From Methylobacterium sp. J-078 (GTDB lineage Bacteria > Pseudomonadota > Alphaproteobacteria > Rhizobiales > Beijerinckiaceae), in assembly GCF_022829285.1 (NCBI RefSeq), contig NZ_JAKSYI010000096.1, positions 62,001-126,000 on the forward strand: DNA of 64,000 nt, in the 5' to 3' direction. The stretch's first letter is position 1; the number at the start of each line of letters is the position of its first letter. Below are positions 55,304 to 64,000 of the stretch, one piece after another. Both the position numbers and the translations under genes were made by a program. A model generated the notes under the pieces. That model saw only the letters and a list, made by a program, of their open reading frames with translations, was not told where the DNA came from and searched no databases.

Positions 55304-56026
55304 TCAGCGGTGGCCCGGGACGGCGACGCGGCGCTCGATCCAGCCGGAGGTGAAGATCACCACGATGTTGATGAGGACGTAGAGGATGGTGGCGGCGGTG
55401 AAGGCCTCGAACACCTGGAACGAGAATTCCTGCATGGCGCGCGCGCGCGCGGTGAGTTCCAGCAGGCCGATGGTCAGCGCCACGGAGGTGTTCTTGAGGT
55501 TGTTCAGGAATTCCGAAGTCAGGGGCGGCAGGATCATCCGGTAGGCGTTGGGCAGGAGCACGTGGCGGTAGGTCTGGCCGACGGTCAGGCCCATGGCGGT
55601 GCCGGCCATCTTCTGCCCGCGCGGCAGGGCCTGGATGCCGGCGCGCACCTGCTCGGCGACGCGGGAGGCGGTGAAGAAGCCGAGACACACCACCGCCGTG
55701 TAGAACGGGGCGTTCGGCAGCTGCTTGATCCAGCCGCCCCAGGATTCCGGCAGCACCTCAGGCAGGACGAAGTACCAGAGGAACATCTGCACCAGGAGCG
55801 GGATGTTGCGGAACAGCTCGACATAGGCCGTGCCGACCGCGTTGGCGGTCTTCGAGGGCAGGGTGCGCATGACGCCGATCATCGAGCCGAGGAAGAAGGC
55901 GATCACCCAGGCGCACAGAGCCGTCACCACCGTCCACGTCAGGCCCGAGAGCAGCATGTCGGCGTAGGTGCCGGTGCCTTCGGGGGAGGGTTCGAAGAAG
56001 ATGCCCCAGTTCCAGTTGTAGTTCAT
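55304..56026 (-). CDS. gltJ: Glutamate/aspartate-type ABC transporter permease GltJ
   Basis: 240 residues. The N-terminus MNYNWNWGIFFEPSPEG is the GltJ hallmark, and AGIQALPRGQKMAGTAMGLT with the following YRHVLLPNA is the ATPase-docking loop. It pairs with GltK. The gene is first in the operon: no solute-binding protein gene (gltI) precedes it within the window, which is unusual for this system, and the upstream gene is an unrelated MFS transporter. AAGGGAC lies 10 nt before the ATG. Confidence 0.92.
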   Translation of the reverse strand: MNYNWNWGIFFEPSPEGTGTYADMLLSGLTWTVVTALCAWVIAFFLGSMIGVMRTLPSKTANAVGTAYVELFRNIPLLVQMFLWYFVLPEVLPESWGGWIKQLPNAPFYTAVVCLGFFTASRVAEQVRAGIQALPRGQKMAGTAMGLTVGQTYRHVLLPNAYRMILPPLTSEFLNNLKNTSVALTIGLLELTARARAMQEFSFQVFEAFTAATILYVLINIVVIFTSGWIERRVAVPGHR

Positions 56027-56341
56027 CGCGTCGTCGTCCCTTGTGAGCGGGCATCCGGGCGAGCGCCCGTGAATGTGGCGGTGCTGTGTCGGACAGTGCC
56101 GAGACCTTGGCCGCAAGGTCCAGGGCCCGGGGCGTCGCGTCCGGGTCGCACACTGACATTTCCAGAGATTTGCTGCTTTTTCGGGCAGATTCCGGCTTGC
56201 GGCGCGCAAAGGCCGTCGGCCCGCCCGGGATGGGCGGGCCGACGGCCTCCGGTCGATTCGAATGGGAACCTGGGCGGGACATCGGTGCCCGCCCCCAAGC
56301 ATCATCCGGACCAAGCTTGAGGGCTCGGGCCGGAGCGCGGC
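56027..56341. other. Intergenic region upstream of gltJ
   Basis: 315 bp between gltJ and the MFS gene, both on the minus strand. The MFS-side part carries a strong hairpin (56211-56247) that separates the transcripts; the rest must hold the gltJ promoter. No gltI remnant or other ORF is seen. Confidence 0.55.
56211..56247 (-). terminator. Strong hairpin after the MFS transporter gene
   Basis: A perfect 16-bp stem (56211-56226 and 56232-56247) with a 5-nt loop, followed on the minus strand by TTTG. It lies 94 bp downstream of the MFS stop. Confidence 0.65.
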
Positions 56342-57658
56342 TCAGGCGCGGGCCGGTGTGGCCGTGGGGACACCCTGCGGGGCCGGGCGGCCGAGGGTGA
56401 GGATCAGCCCGGCGGCGGCGAGGCAGAGCGCCCCGGCGGCGAAGAAGGCCGGCAGGTAGCTCGCCAGCTCCGTGCGCGAGAGGCCGGCCCCGTAGGCGAT
56501 CGTCGCCGCGCCGAGCTGATGCCCGGCGAAGATCCAGCCGAAGACGAGGTTGGCCCGCTCGCGCCCGAACCGCGCCGCCGTCAGCCGCACGGTGGGCGGC
56601 ACCGTGGCGATCCAGTCGAGGCCGTAGAACACCGCGAACAGCGACAGGCCCACGAAGGAGAAGTCCGAGAACGGCAGGAACATCAGCGAGAGGCCGCGCA
56701 GGCCGTAGTACCAGAACAGGAGCCAGCGGTTGTCGTAACGGTCGGAGAGCCAGCCCGACGCCACCGTGCCGACGAAGTCGAACACGCCCATGGCGGCGAG
56801 CACGCTGGCTCCCTGCACCGGCCCGATGCCGTAATCGGCGCAGAGGGGGATGAAATGGGTCTGGATCAAGCCGTTGGTGCTGGCCCCGCAGATGAAGAAC
56901 GTGGCGAACAGCACCCAGAACACGCGGGTACCGGCGGCGTCGCGCAGGGCGGACAGGGCCCCGTTCGCGCTGGGTCCCGGCATCGCCGGGGCGGCGACGG
57001 GATGGGTCTCGCCGTAGGGCGCGAGCCCGAGATCCTCCGGCCGGTCGCGCATCAGGGCGACGACGCCGAGGCCCGCCGTGAGGAGCAGCGCGCAGATCAC
57101 CAGGAGGGCGGCGCGCCAGCCCAGGGACTCGGTGAGGGCGGCGAGCAAGGGCAGGACGACGAGCTGCCCCGTGGCGGAACTCGCGGTGAGGAGCCCGACC
57201 ACGAGGCCGCGCCGGTGCGAGAACCAGCGCGTCGCCACCGTGGCGCCGAGCACCAGGGCGGTGAGCCCCGTGCCGATGCCCACCACCACGCCCCAGAGCA
57301 GGACGAGCTGCCAGACTTGGCTCATGCCTAAGGAGGCCAGCAGGCCGCCGGCGATCAGCGCCAGGGCCAGGAGCACGATCCGGCGCGGGCCGTAGCGGTT
57401 CATCAGGGCGGCGGCGAAGGGGCCCATCAGACCGAACAGGACGAGCCGCACTGCGAGCGCCGAACCGATCGTCGCCGTGTCCCAGCCGAATTCCTTCTGG
57501 AGCGGTAGGATCAGGACGCCGGGGGCTCCGACGGCGCCCGCCGTCACCAGCATGGTCAGGAAGGTCACGCCGGCGACCGCCCAGCCGTAATGGATGCCGC
57601 GGCGTGCGAACCCCTTCGCGACGGCGTCGGACAGGCGCAGAGTTGGGTCGGTGGCCAT
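56342..57658 (-). CDS. MFS transporter
   Basis: 438 residues, 12 predicted membrane segments. Loop 2-3 motif region ALMNRYGPRRIVLLALALIA and the second-half loop SGWLSDRYDNRWLLFWYYGL are those of the major facilitator superfamily. It resembles the monocarboxylate/oxalate-type (OFA) MFS carriers, with substrate unknown. ATG 57658 is chosen (MATDPTLRLSD). It is divergent from a MarR gene with an 82-bp shared promoter that holds a TGCATA/TATGCA dyad, so MarR probably controls it. Confidence 0.86.
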   Translation of the reverse strand: MATDPTLRLSDAVAKGFARRGIHYGWAVAGVTFLTMLVTAGAVGAPGVLILPLQKEFGWDTATIGSALAVRLVLFGLMGPFAAALMNRYGPRRIVLLALALIAGGLLASLGMSQVWQLVLLWGVVVGIGTGLTALVLGATVATRWFSHRRGLVVGLLTASSATGQLVVLPLLAALTESLGWRAALLVICALLLTAGLGVVALMRDRPEDLGLAPYGETHPVAAPAMPGPSANGALSALRDAAGTRVFWVLFATFFICGASTNGLIQTHFIPLCADYGIGPVQGASVLAAMGVFDFVGTVASGWLSDRYDNRWLLFWYYGLRGLSLMFLPFSDFSFVGLSLFAVFYGLDWIATVPPTVRLTAARFGRERANLVFGWIFAGHQLGAATIAYGAGLSRTELASYLPAFFAAGALCLAAAGLILTLGRPAPQGVPTATPARA

Positions 57659-57697
57659 GACACGTCTCCGAGGCGCTGAAATCTCGGCGCTGACGCT

Positions 57698-57715
57698 TGC
57701 ATAAGCGCATATGCA
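57698..57715. promoter_or_regulatory. Inverted repeat in the MFS/MarR divergent promoter
   Basis: TGCATA, 6-nt spacer, TATGCA: an 18-bp dyad in the 82-bp space between the two start codons, the expected place and size for a MarR dimer operator. The ATG at 57711 falls inside this dyad, which argues against using it as the MarR start. Confidence 0.55.
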
Positions 57716-57740
57716 CGTTTTAGACAAGGGGCTGTCACGC

Positions 57741-58181
57741 ATGGGCTGCCCGATGGTCGACACCCCACTCCACGTCGTGCTCTGCCACTGCAACGCGATC
57801 CGCCAGGGCGCCCGGCAGGTGACGCAGTTCTACGACCGGCACCTCGCGCCGGCGGGCCTGCGCACGTCGCAGTATTCGATGCTGGTGGGCTTGGCGCGTC
57901 TTGGGCCGATCTCGATCAACGGGTTCGCCGACGCCATGGCGATGGACCGCACCACCATGGGCCGGGCCCTGAAGCCCCTGGAGCGTGACGGGCTCCTGGC
58001 GATCAAGCCGGGTCCGAACGGGCGCACCCGCGCGCTGCACCTCACCGAGGCGGGCCACCGGCGCATCGCGGAGGCCGAGCCCCTCTGGCGCGTCGCGCAG
58101 GAGGGCTTCGAGTCCCGCTACGGCGCCGACGCGGCGGCGGACCTCCGCAGCGCCCTGGCGCGGGTGGTCCGGACGGTGTGA
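57741..58181 (+). CDS. MarR-family transcriptional regulator
   Basis: 146 residues from the ATG at 57741, which has AAGGGG at 57726-57731. Winged helix: SQYSMLVGLARLGPISINGF, then ADAMAMDRTTMGRALKPLER (recognition helix) and KPGPNGRTRALHLTEAG (wing). Two Cys near the N-terminus (MGCPMV, LCHCNA) might make it redox-responsive. It is divergent from the MFS gene it likely represses, and it ends 24 bp from the convergent YggS gene. Confidence 0.87.
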   Translation: MGCPMVDTPLHVVLCHCNAIRQGARQVTQFYDRHLAPAGLRTSQYSMLVGLARLGPISINGFADAMAMDRTTMGRALKPLERDGLLAIKPGPNGRTRALHLTEAGHRRIAEAEPLWRVAQEGFESRYGADAAADLRSALARVVRTV

Positions 58182-58205
58182 GGCGGGCCCCCTCTTCCTT
58201 GACGC

Positions 58206-58922
58206 CTATCCCTTGCGCGGGCGTGCGCCGAAGATCGCGGTGCCGACGCGGACATGGGTCGCGCCCATCTGGATCGCGGCGGGATAGTCCGCGCTCATGC
58301 CCATCGAGAGGATCGGGAGATTGTGGCGCTCCGCGATGCGGGCCAGCAGGGCGAAGTGGGGCGAGGGGGGCGCCTCGGCCGGCGGGATGCACATCAGGCC
58401 GTGGATCGCGAGGCCGTGGGTCTCGCGGCACTCGGAGAGCAGGGTGTCGACTTGGGCCGGCGAGACGCCGCCCTTCTGCGGCTCATCGCCGGTGTTGACC
58501 TGGATCAGGAGCTTCGGTGCCCGGCCCGTGCGCTCGATCTCCTTGGCCAGCGCCGCCGCCAGGGAGAGCCGGTCGAGGCCGTGGATGACGTCGAACAGTT
58601 CCACCGCCTCCCGGGCCTTGTTGGATTGCAGCGGGCCGACGAGGTGGAGTTCGACATCCGGATAGCGCTCGCGCAGGGCGGGCCACTTGGCCTTCGATTC
58701 CTGCACGTAGTTCTCGCCGAACAGGCGCTGCCCGGCCTCCAGGGCGGGGAGGATACCCTCCGCGGGAATCGTCTTCGACACCGCCACCAGGGCGACCGAG
58801 GCCGGATCGCGCTCGGCATCCGCCGCCGCCTGGGCGATCTGGTGGCGCACCGCTTCCAGCCCGGCCACGACGTCGGCGGCACTCGGGGGGGACGGGGCGT
58901 CGTCGGAAACTGTGTCGGCCAT
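58206..58922 (-). CDS. YggS/PLPBP-family pyridoxal phosphate homeostasis protein
   Basis: 238 residues, the YggS fold. PLP Lys is in VALVAVSKTIPAE (about residue 50). LFGENYVQESKAKW, HLVGPLQSNKAREAVELFDV, LIQVNTGDEPQKGGV and SMGMSADYPAAIQMGATHVR are all family signatures. It buffers free pyridoxal phosphate and amino-acid balance in the cytosol and has no classical catalytic product. ATG 58922 is chosen (MADTVSDD). Divergent from leuS. Confidence 0.94.
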   Translation of the reverse strand: MADTVSDDAPSPPSAADVVAGLEAVRHQIAQAAADAERDPASVALVAVSKTIPAEGILPALEAGQRLFGENYVQESKAKWPALRERYPDVELHLVGPLQSNKAREAVELFDVIHGLDRLSLAAALAKEIERTGRAPKLLIQVNTGDEPQKGGVSPAQVDTLLSECRETHGLAIHGLMCIPPAEAPPSPHFALLARIAERHNLPILSMGMSADYPAAIQMGATHVRVGTAIFGARPRKG

Positions 58923-59168
58923 GCTGCCTCGGAGGGATGCGTTCGGTGAACCGGTCGGCCCGGGGACTATCACTTCGGACGTGGGCCGCAAGGAAATGCG
59001 GGCGTGGAGGAACGCCGGTCGCGCGACGAGGCTCCCACGCAGGCGAGGCCCGCTCGCGTCCGTGTTGACCCCTCCCCTCCCCGTGGTAGTCCGGCCCCCA
59101 GACTCTCAGGGCAGCTCCGCGCCGCGACGCGGGCCGCTCCTCATCTCACGAACCTCGGCGCCCGGCCC

Positions 59169-61775
59169 ATGACGACCACTCCTGCCCACACACCCGCTCC
59201 CGAGCGCTACAACGCCAAGGAGACCGAGCCGCGCTGGCAGCAGGCGTGGGACGCGGCGGGCATCTACGCGACGAAGAACGACGACCCCCGTCCGAAATAC
59301 TACGTGCTGGAGATGTTCCCCTACCCGTCGGGGCGCATCCACATGGGCCACGTGCGCAACTACGCCATGGGCGACGTGGTGGCGCGCTACAAGCGGGCGC
59401 GCGGCTTCAACGTGCTGCACCCGATGGGCTGGGACGCCTTCGGCCTGCCGGCCGAGAACGCCGCCATGGAGCGCAAGGTCAACCCGCGCGACTGGACCTA
59501 CGCCAACATCGCGACGATGCGCGGCCAGCTGCAGAGCATGGGCCTGTCGCTCGACTGGAGCCGGGAGATCGCGACATGCGATCCCGACTATTACAAGCAC
59601 CAGCAGCGCATGTTCCTCGACTTCCTGGGCAAGGGGCTGGTGACGCGCCGCACGGCGAAAGTGAACTGGGACCCGGTGGACCACACCGTGCTCGCCAACG
59701 AGCAGGTCATCGACGGGCGCGGCTGGCGCTCGGGCGCCCTGGTGGAGCAGCGCGAGCTGACCCAGTGGTTCTTCAAGATCACCGATTTCGCGCAGGACCT
59801 CTACGACGCCCTCGACGGTCTGGAGCGCTGGCCGGAAAAAGTCCGGGTGATGCAGAAGAACTGGATCGGCCGCTCGGAGGGGCTGGAGGTCCGCTTCGCC
59901 CTGGAGGCGCCCCCGTCCCATCTCGAGTCCGAGATCAAGGTCTACACCACGCGGCCCGACACCCTGTTCGGGGCGAAGTTCCTGGCCATCGCCGCCGACC
60001 ACCCGATCGCGGCGGCGCTCGCCCCGGCCCACCCGGCCCTCCAGAGTTTCATCGAGGAATGCCGGCGCACCGGCACGGCCCAGGCCGCCATCGACACGGC
60101 GGAAAAACTCGGGTTCGACACCGGCCTGAAGGTCCGCCACCCCCTCGATCCGTCCTGGCTGCTGCCGGTCTATGTCGCGAACTTCGTGCTGATGGAGTAC
60201 GGCACCGGCGCGGTGTTCGGGTGCCCGGCGCACGACCAGCGCGACCTCGACTTCGCCAACAAGTACGGACTCGGCAACACGCCAGTGGTCTGCCCGGAGG
60301 ACCAGGACGCGGCGAGCTTCGTCGTCACCGACACCGCCTATGACGGCGACGGGCGCATGATCAATTCGCGCTTCCTCGACGACATGACCACCGACGAGGC
60401 CTTCCACGCGGTGGCCAATCGCCTGGAGGCGGAGATCCTCGACGGTGAGCCGGTGGCGCAGCGCAAGGTGCAGTTCCGCCTGCGGGACTGGGGCGTCTCG
60501 CGCCAGCGCTACTGGGGCTGCCCGATCCCGATCATCCATTGCGAGGCCTGCGGCCCCGTGCCCGTGCCGGTGGCCGACCTGCCGGTGAAGCTGCCCGAGG
60601 AGGTCTCCTTCGACGTGCCCGGCAACCCGCTGGAGCGGGATCACGCCTGGCGCAACGTCCCCTGCCCCACTTGCGGGCAGCCGGCGCGGCGCGAGACCGA
60701 CACCATGGACACCTTCGTGGACTCGTCCTGGTACTATGCCCGCTTCACCGCGCCTTGGCTGCAGGATGCGCCCACCGATCGCCGGGCCGTCGACCAGTGG
60801 CTCGCCGTCGACCAGTATATCGGCGGCATCGAGCACGCGATCCTACACCTGCTCTACGCCCGCTTCTTCATGCGAGCGATGAAGGCTACCGACTGGTCCG
60901 GCGTTTCGGAGCCCTTCGACGGGTTGTTCACGCAAGGCATGGTCGTCCACGAGACCTACAAGGACCCCGCCGGAGCCTGGGTGCCGCCGGCCGATATTCG
61001 AATCTCGGCCGAAGCCGGAACACGCGAGGCGTTTCACGTGAAAACGGCGGAACCGATCACTATCGGTGCCATCGAGAAAATGTCGAAGTCGAAGAAGAAC
61101 GTCGTCGATCCGGACGACATCATCGCCAGCTACGGCGCCGATACGGCGCGCTGGTTCATGCTCTCCGACTCGCCCCCCGAGCGCGACGTGATCTGGACGG
61201 AGGACGGCGTCCAGGGTGCCGCCCGCTTCGTGCAGCGCGTCTGGCGCCTGGTCTCCCTGGCAAGCGCCGTTGAGACGGCCGAGGGTGCGGGCGACGCCGC
61301 CCTGCGCAAGGCCGCGCACAAGGCCCTGGCCGCCGTGGAGGAGGATGTGGAACGCCTGCGCTTCAACCGCTGCGTGGCGCACGTCTACACCCTGGCCAAC
61401 GCCCTCGACGAGGCCCTGCGCAGCGGCGTTTCGCGAAGCGTCGCCGGGGAGGCGGCCGGGATCCTGACCCAGCTGATCGCCCCGATGATGCCGCATCTGG
61501 CCGAGGAATGCTGGCGGGCGCTCGGCCGCGACGGTCTCGTCGCGCAGGCGGGCTGGCCGGAGGTGGAGCGCGCGCTCCTCGTGGAGGACAGCGTCACCCT
61601 TCCCGTCCAGCTCAACGGCAAGAAGCGGGCGGACGTCACGGTGCCGCGCAGTGCCGACATCGCCGCGGTCCAGGCCCTGGTGCTCGCCGACGAGGCGGTG
61701 CAGCGGGCCCTGGAGGGCCGGGCGCCGAAGAAGGTGATCGTGGTCCCGGGTCGGATCGTGAACCTCGTCGTCTAG
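59169..61775 (+). CDS. leuS: Leucine--tRNA ligase
   Basis: 868 residues, class I synthetase. [18 protein letters not shown] holds the HIGH motif, [20 protein letters not shown] the editing domain, [19 protein letters not shown], and [17 protein letters not shown] the KMSKS loop. It charges tRNA-Leu and edits norvaline-type errors. ATG 59169 is chosen. A parS-like palindrome lies in its frame at 61031-61044 (reading Phe-His-Val-Lys), just before the KMSKS loop. lptE follows after 124 bp. Confidence 0.96.
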   Translation: MTTTPAHTPAPERYNAKETEPRWQQAWDAAGIYATKNDDPRPKYYVLEMFPYPSGRIHMGHVRNYAMGDVVARYKRARGFNVLHPMGWDAFGLPAENAAMERKVNPRDWTYANIATMRGQLQSMGLSLDWSREIATCDPDYYKHQQRMFLDFLGKGLVTRRTAKVNWDPVDHTVLANEQVIDGRGWRSGALVEQRELTQWFFKITDFAQDLYDALDGLERWPEKVRVMQKNWIGRSEGLEVRFALEAPPSHLESEIKVYTTRPDTLFGAKFLAIAADHPIAAALAPAHPALQSFIEECRRTGTAQAAIDTAEKLGFDTGLKVRHPLDPSWLLPVYVANFVLMEYGTGAVFGCPAHDQRDLDFANKYGLGNTPVVCPEDQDAASFVVTDTAYDGDGRMINSRFLDDMTTDEAFHAVANRLEAEILDGEPVAQRKVQFRLRDWGVSRQRYWGCPIPIIHCEACGPVPVPVADLPVKLPEEVSFDVPGNPLERDHAWRNVPCPTCGQPARRETDTMDTFVDSSWYYARFTAPWLQDAPTDRRAVDQWLAVDQYIGGIEHAILHLLYARFFMRAMKATDWSGVSEPFDGLFTQGMVVHETYKDPAGAWVPPADIRISAEAGTREAFHVKTAEPITIGAIEKMSKSKKNVVDPDDIIASYGADTARWFMLSDSPPERDVIWTEDGVQGAARFVQRVWRLVSLASAVETAEGAGDAALRKAAHKALAAVEEDVERLRFNRCVAHVYTLANALDEALRSGVSRSVAGEAAGILTQLIAPMMPHLAEECWRALGRDGLVAQAGWPEVERALLVEDSVTLPVQLNGKKRADVTVPRSADIAAVQALVLADEAVQRALEGRAPKKVIVVPGRIVNLVV
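61031..61044. promoter_or_regulatory. parS-like palindrome inside leuS
   Basis: GTTTCACGTGAAAA, with a perfect 12-bp core palindrome (61032-61043). It matches 13 of 16 positions of the bacterial parS sequence TGTTTCACGTGAAACA, missing only the outermost bases. It lies about 2.5 kb from parB, where chromosomal parS sites are expected. The sequence is also coding (leuS frame), so selection for both functions is possible. Confidence 0.6.
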
Positions 61776-61899
61776 AGACACGAACCGGCGACCATGATCC
61801 TGCCGGATAGGAAACGTAAAGCTTGCGCCGAATAGGCTGTCGTCGAACCCCGGTTCGCCGTACAGACGGGCGGGACGAGGCAGCGGGACGGCGGCGGGC

Positions 61900-62475
61900 A
61901 TGATGCGCTTGGCAAACGGGGCAGGGGCGGTTCGGGCAGCGGCGACCGGGACGGTCGGCCGAGCCGTGCGGGTCACCGCCGTCGCCGTCCTGGCGCTCAA
62001 CCTGTCGGCCTGCTTCCGCCCCCTCTACGGTCCCACCGCCTCGGGCGAGCCGATGTCCGCCCTCCTCGCCTCGGTGCAGGTCGACGACGTTCTCATGGCG
62101 CAGGGCCAGGAGCGCCTCGGGCATTATCTGCGCAGCGAACTCATCTTCGACCTCGACGGCTCGGGCCAGCCCTCGACCAAGCGCTACCGCCTGAAGATGC
62201 AGGGCAGCGAGACGGTGCAGACGCCGATCGTGTCCTCGCAGACCGGTCGCGCCGAGGCCGGCACCATCGTGGGTACGATCAAGTACGCCCTGGAAGACCT
62301 CAGCGGCACGAAGATCATCAGCGAGGGCGTGGCGACCTCGACCGCGACCTACGACCGCTCGATCCAGCGCTTCGCCAGCCTGCGAGCCGCCCGCGACGCC
62401 GAGATCCGCCTCGCCAAGGTCCTCGCCGAGCAGATCAAGACCCGCATCGCCTCCGTGCTGGTGACGAAGCCCTGA
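61900..62475 (+). CDS. lptE: LPS-assembly lipoprotein LptE
   Basis: 191 residues. Lipoprotein signal with lipobox LSAC (Cys38) after a hydrophobic segment (VTAVAVLALNLSAC), then the family start CFRPLYG. The body (YLRSELIFDLDGSGQPSTKR, then GTIKYALEDLSGTKIISEG) is LptE-like, and it plugs the LptD barrel to insert LPS in the outer membrane. The order leuS-lptE-holA is conserved in many proteobacteria. The start is at 61900 or one codon later. Confidence 0.88.
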   Translation: MMRLANGAGAVRAAATGTVGRAVRVTAVAVLALNLSACFRPLYGPTASGEPMSALLASVQVDDVLMAQGQERLGHYLRSELIFDLDGSGQPSTKRYRLKMQGSETVQTPIVSSQTGRAEAGTIVGTIKYALEDLSGTKIISEGVATSTATYDRSIQRFASLRAARDAEIRLAKVLAEQIKTRIASVLVTKP

Positions 62476-62488
62476 GCGCGACCGCCCC

Positions 62489-63517
62489 GTGACCGCCGTC
62501 AAGGCCAGCGACGTCGACGGGCTGATCCGGCGCGGGCCCGATCCGCGCATCGCCATCCTGCTCGTCTACGGCCCGGATACGGGCCTCGTCTTCACCCGCG
62601 CCAAGGCGCTGGCGGAAGCCTTCGTCAGCGATCCGGGCGATCCCTTCGCCATGGTGAAGATCGACGGGGACGTGCTCGCCCAGGACCCCGGCCGCCTCGT
62701 GGACGAGGCCGGTACCGTCGGGCTGTTCGGCGGCACGCGCACGATCTGGGTCCGGTCGGGCAGCCGCAACTACGCCCCCGCCGTCGAGGCGGCACTCAAG
62801 GCCGAGATCCAGAACGCCCGCATCGTGGTGGAGGCCGGCGACCTCGCCAAGAGCGCGCCCCTGCGGACGCTCTGCGAGAAGTCGCCGAAGGCCCTCGCCC
62901 TGCCCTGCTACCCGGACGACGAGCGGGCGCTGGCCGACCTCATCGACCGCACGCTCCAAGACCAGGGCCTGCGCATCGCCCGCGACGCCCGGGACGTTCT
63001 CGCCACGAGCCTCGGCGGAGACCGGGGCGCCAGCCTCTCGGAGATCGAGAAGCTCAGCCTCTACGCGCACGGGCAGGGCCAGGTGAGCCTCGACGATGTC
63101 GAGGCGGTGGTCAGCGATGTCGCCGGCAGTGTCCTCAACACGCTGATCGATGCCGCCTTCGCCGGGCGCAGCGGCGAGGTCGAGCGCGACTACCGCCGCT
63201 TCCGCCACGAGGGCATGGACCCCTCGGTCATGCTGGGCGCAGCCCTGCGGCATGCCCTGACGCTGCTGGCCACGCGGCTCGCCGGGGAGGGGCAGAGTGC
63301 CAGTCTGATGGTAGCCAACTGGCGCGGTCTCCATTTCCGGCGCAAGGCGCTGGTGGAGACGCAGCTCGCCCGCTGGTCGCCCCCGGCCCTGCGGTACGCG
63401 ATCCAGCTGCTACAGGAGGCCGTCCTGGCCTGTCGCCGCGCGGACCCGGAACTGGCCCATGCCCAGGCCTCGAGCACGCTCCTGCGCATCGCCACCGAGG
63501 CCGCCCGGCGGCGCTGA
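62489..63517 (+). CDS. holA: DNA polymerase III subunit delta
   Basis: 342 residues, HolA. LLVYGPDTGLVFTRAKALAE (delta N-terminal P-loop-like region), ALPCYPDDERALADLIDRTL and ATSLGGDRGASLSEIEKLSL are typical. It opens the sliding clamp as part of the clamp loader. The start is a GTG at 62489, 13 bp after the lptE stop. It is convergent with parB. Confidence 0.92.
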   Translation: MTAVKASDVDGLIRRGPDPRIAILLVYGPDTGLVFTRAKALAEAFVSDPGDPFAMVKIDGDVLAQDPGRLVDEAGTVGLFGGTRTIWVRSGSRNYAPAVEAALKAEIQNARIVVEAGDLAKSAPLRTLCEKSPKALALPCYPDDERALADLIDRTLQDQGLRIARDARDVLATSLGGDRGASLSEIEKLSLYAHGQGQVSLDDVEAVVSDVAGSVLNTLIDAAFAGRSGEVERDYRRFRHEGMDPSVMLGAALRHALTLLATRLAGEGQSASLMVANWRGLHFRRKALVETQLARWSPPALRYAIQLLQEAVLACRRADPELAHAQASSTLLRIATEAARRR

Positions 63518-63520
63518 GGT

Positions 63521-64000
63521 TCAGGACTCCGGCAGGGAGACCTTGAAGCGGTTGCAGAGGCCCCGAAGCTCCTCGGCGGTCTCGTAGCGGATGCGGATCT
63601 CGCCGGCGCCCGCAACCTTCGATTTCAGGGCCACGGTCACGCCGAGCGCCCGGGCCATGGCCTGTTCGAGGGTGCGGATCTCGGCGTCCTTCTCGGCCGC
63701 ACGGCGGGGCCGGCCGGGACGGGGGCCATCGCCCTCGGGCACCTCGGCGGAGGCCAGGGCCTCGACTTCGCGGACGGACAGCCCCTCCTCCACGATCCGG
63801 CGAGCGACACTCTCGGCATCGCGCACGCCCAGCAGCGCGCGGGCATGGCCTGCCGTGATCTCGCCGGCCACGACCCGGTCCTGGATCGCGGGGGCGAGCT
63901 GGAGCAGGCGCAGGGTGTTGGCGAGATGGCTCCGGCTCTTGCCCAGGATCTCGGCGAGTTCGGTCTGGCTGTACTGGAACTCGCTCATCAGCCGCTCGTA
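63521..64000 (-). CDS. parB: Chromosome-partitioning protein ParB, C-terminal part (N-terminus outside window)
   Basis: 159 residues visible; the frame is open beyond 64000 (preceded by Tyr-Glu-Arg-Leu-Met). The DNA-binding HTH segment reads YSQTELAEILGKSRSHLANT and the following LRLLQLAPAIQDRVVAGEIT, then the C-terminal dimer domain after a Pro/Arg linker (GDGPRPGRPRRAAEKDAEIR). ParB binds parS and spreads, working with ParA to segregate the origin. The N-terminal CTP-binding half lies beyond the window. Convergent with holA. Confidence 0.93.
   Translation of the reverse strand, partial: YERLMSEFQYSQTELAEILGKSRSHLANTLRLLQLAPAIQDRVVAGEITAGHARALLGVRDAESVARRIVEEGLSVREVEALASAEVPEGDGPRPGRPRRAAEKDAEIRTLEQAMARALGVTVALKSKVAGAGEIRIRYETAEELRGLCNRFKVSLPES

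Noticed and set aside
57711..57740. Upstream ATG at 57711 as the MarR start
   Set aside because: It lies inside the TGCATA/TATGCA dyad and lacks a ribosome site; the ATG at 57741 has AAGGGG at good spacing.

Overview
The window is a high-GC alphaproteobacterial chromosome segment, most likely from a Methylobacterium-type organism (order Hyphomicrobiales). Supporting signs are: the lptE-holA-parB order at the right end; an oxalate uptake and activation operon that includes a PanE-like oxalyl-CoA reductase candidate, an enzyme type known to me from Methylobacterium extorquens; a CsbD-type stress gene behind a sigma-EcfG promoter motif; and paired M16 peptidases. A complete fructose phosphotransferase system suggests a sugar-using species rather than a strict C1/C2 specialist. 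The parB gene and a parS-like palindrome inside leuS suggest that the right end is close to the replication origin. The genus assignment is inference from protein resemblance and gene order.

Left part (1-14994): the end of an RNase T2 gene, rlmJ, a MarR regulator, a small membrane protein, a DMT transporter, a small secreted glycine-rich protein, ileS-lspA, a disordered exported protein, an M16 peptidase pair (one with an intact zinc site, one without), kup, and a GAF-HisKA_2 sensor kinase. A palindromic repeat cluster (15044-15156) lies at the convergent junction with the next block. The minus-strand operon 15198-19927 encodes an OxlT-type antiporter, an FAH-family enzyme, a PanE-like reductase and an AAE3-type oxalate-CoA ligase. 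Together these would import oxalate, activate it to oxalyl-CoA and reduce it to glyoxylate.

Middle part (20197-31990): stress genes (two CsbD-like), a PAS-GGDEF cyclase, a creatininase-family amidohydrolase, an ECF sigma factor/NrsF-type pair, an alpha/beta-hydrolase relative lacking the nucleophile serine, three 47-bp tandem repeats, dapD, a VapD-like toxin on a lower-GC patch, a CNMP-binding protein, an OmpR-type regulator, an L,D-transpeptidase, and a divergent SDR/LysR pair. Central metabolism follows (31991-40915): maeB, a phasin-like gene and a pyruvate dehydrogenase operon of the AceE type, with lipoyl domains on both E2 and E3.

Right part: a fructose regulon (41288-49474) with a divergent LacI-family repressor, two palindromic operators, fused EIIA-HPr-EI, fruK, fruA and an OprB porin; then bioD-fpr, a ring-cleavage dioxygenase relative, a HupE/UreJ metal permease, a lipocalin-like protein, a glutamate/aspartate-type ABC transporter (gltJKL without its binding protein), an MFS/MarR divergent pair, a YggS-type PLP protein, leuS, lptE, holA and the 3' part of parB. 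No rRNA, tRNA, CRISPR array, transposase or prophage was recognised. The window is mostly core chromosome; the most unusual signals are regulatory (parS-like site, sigma-EcfG promoter, fructose operators, repeat families).
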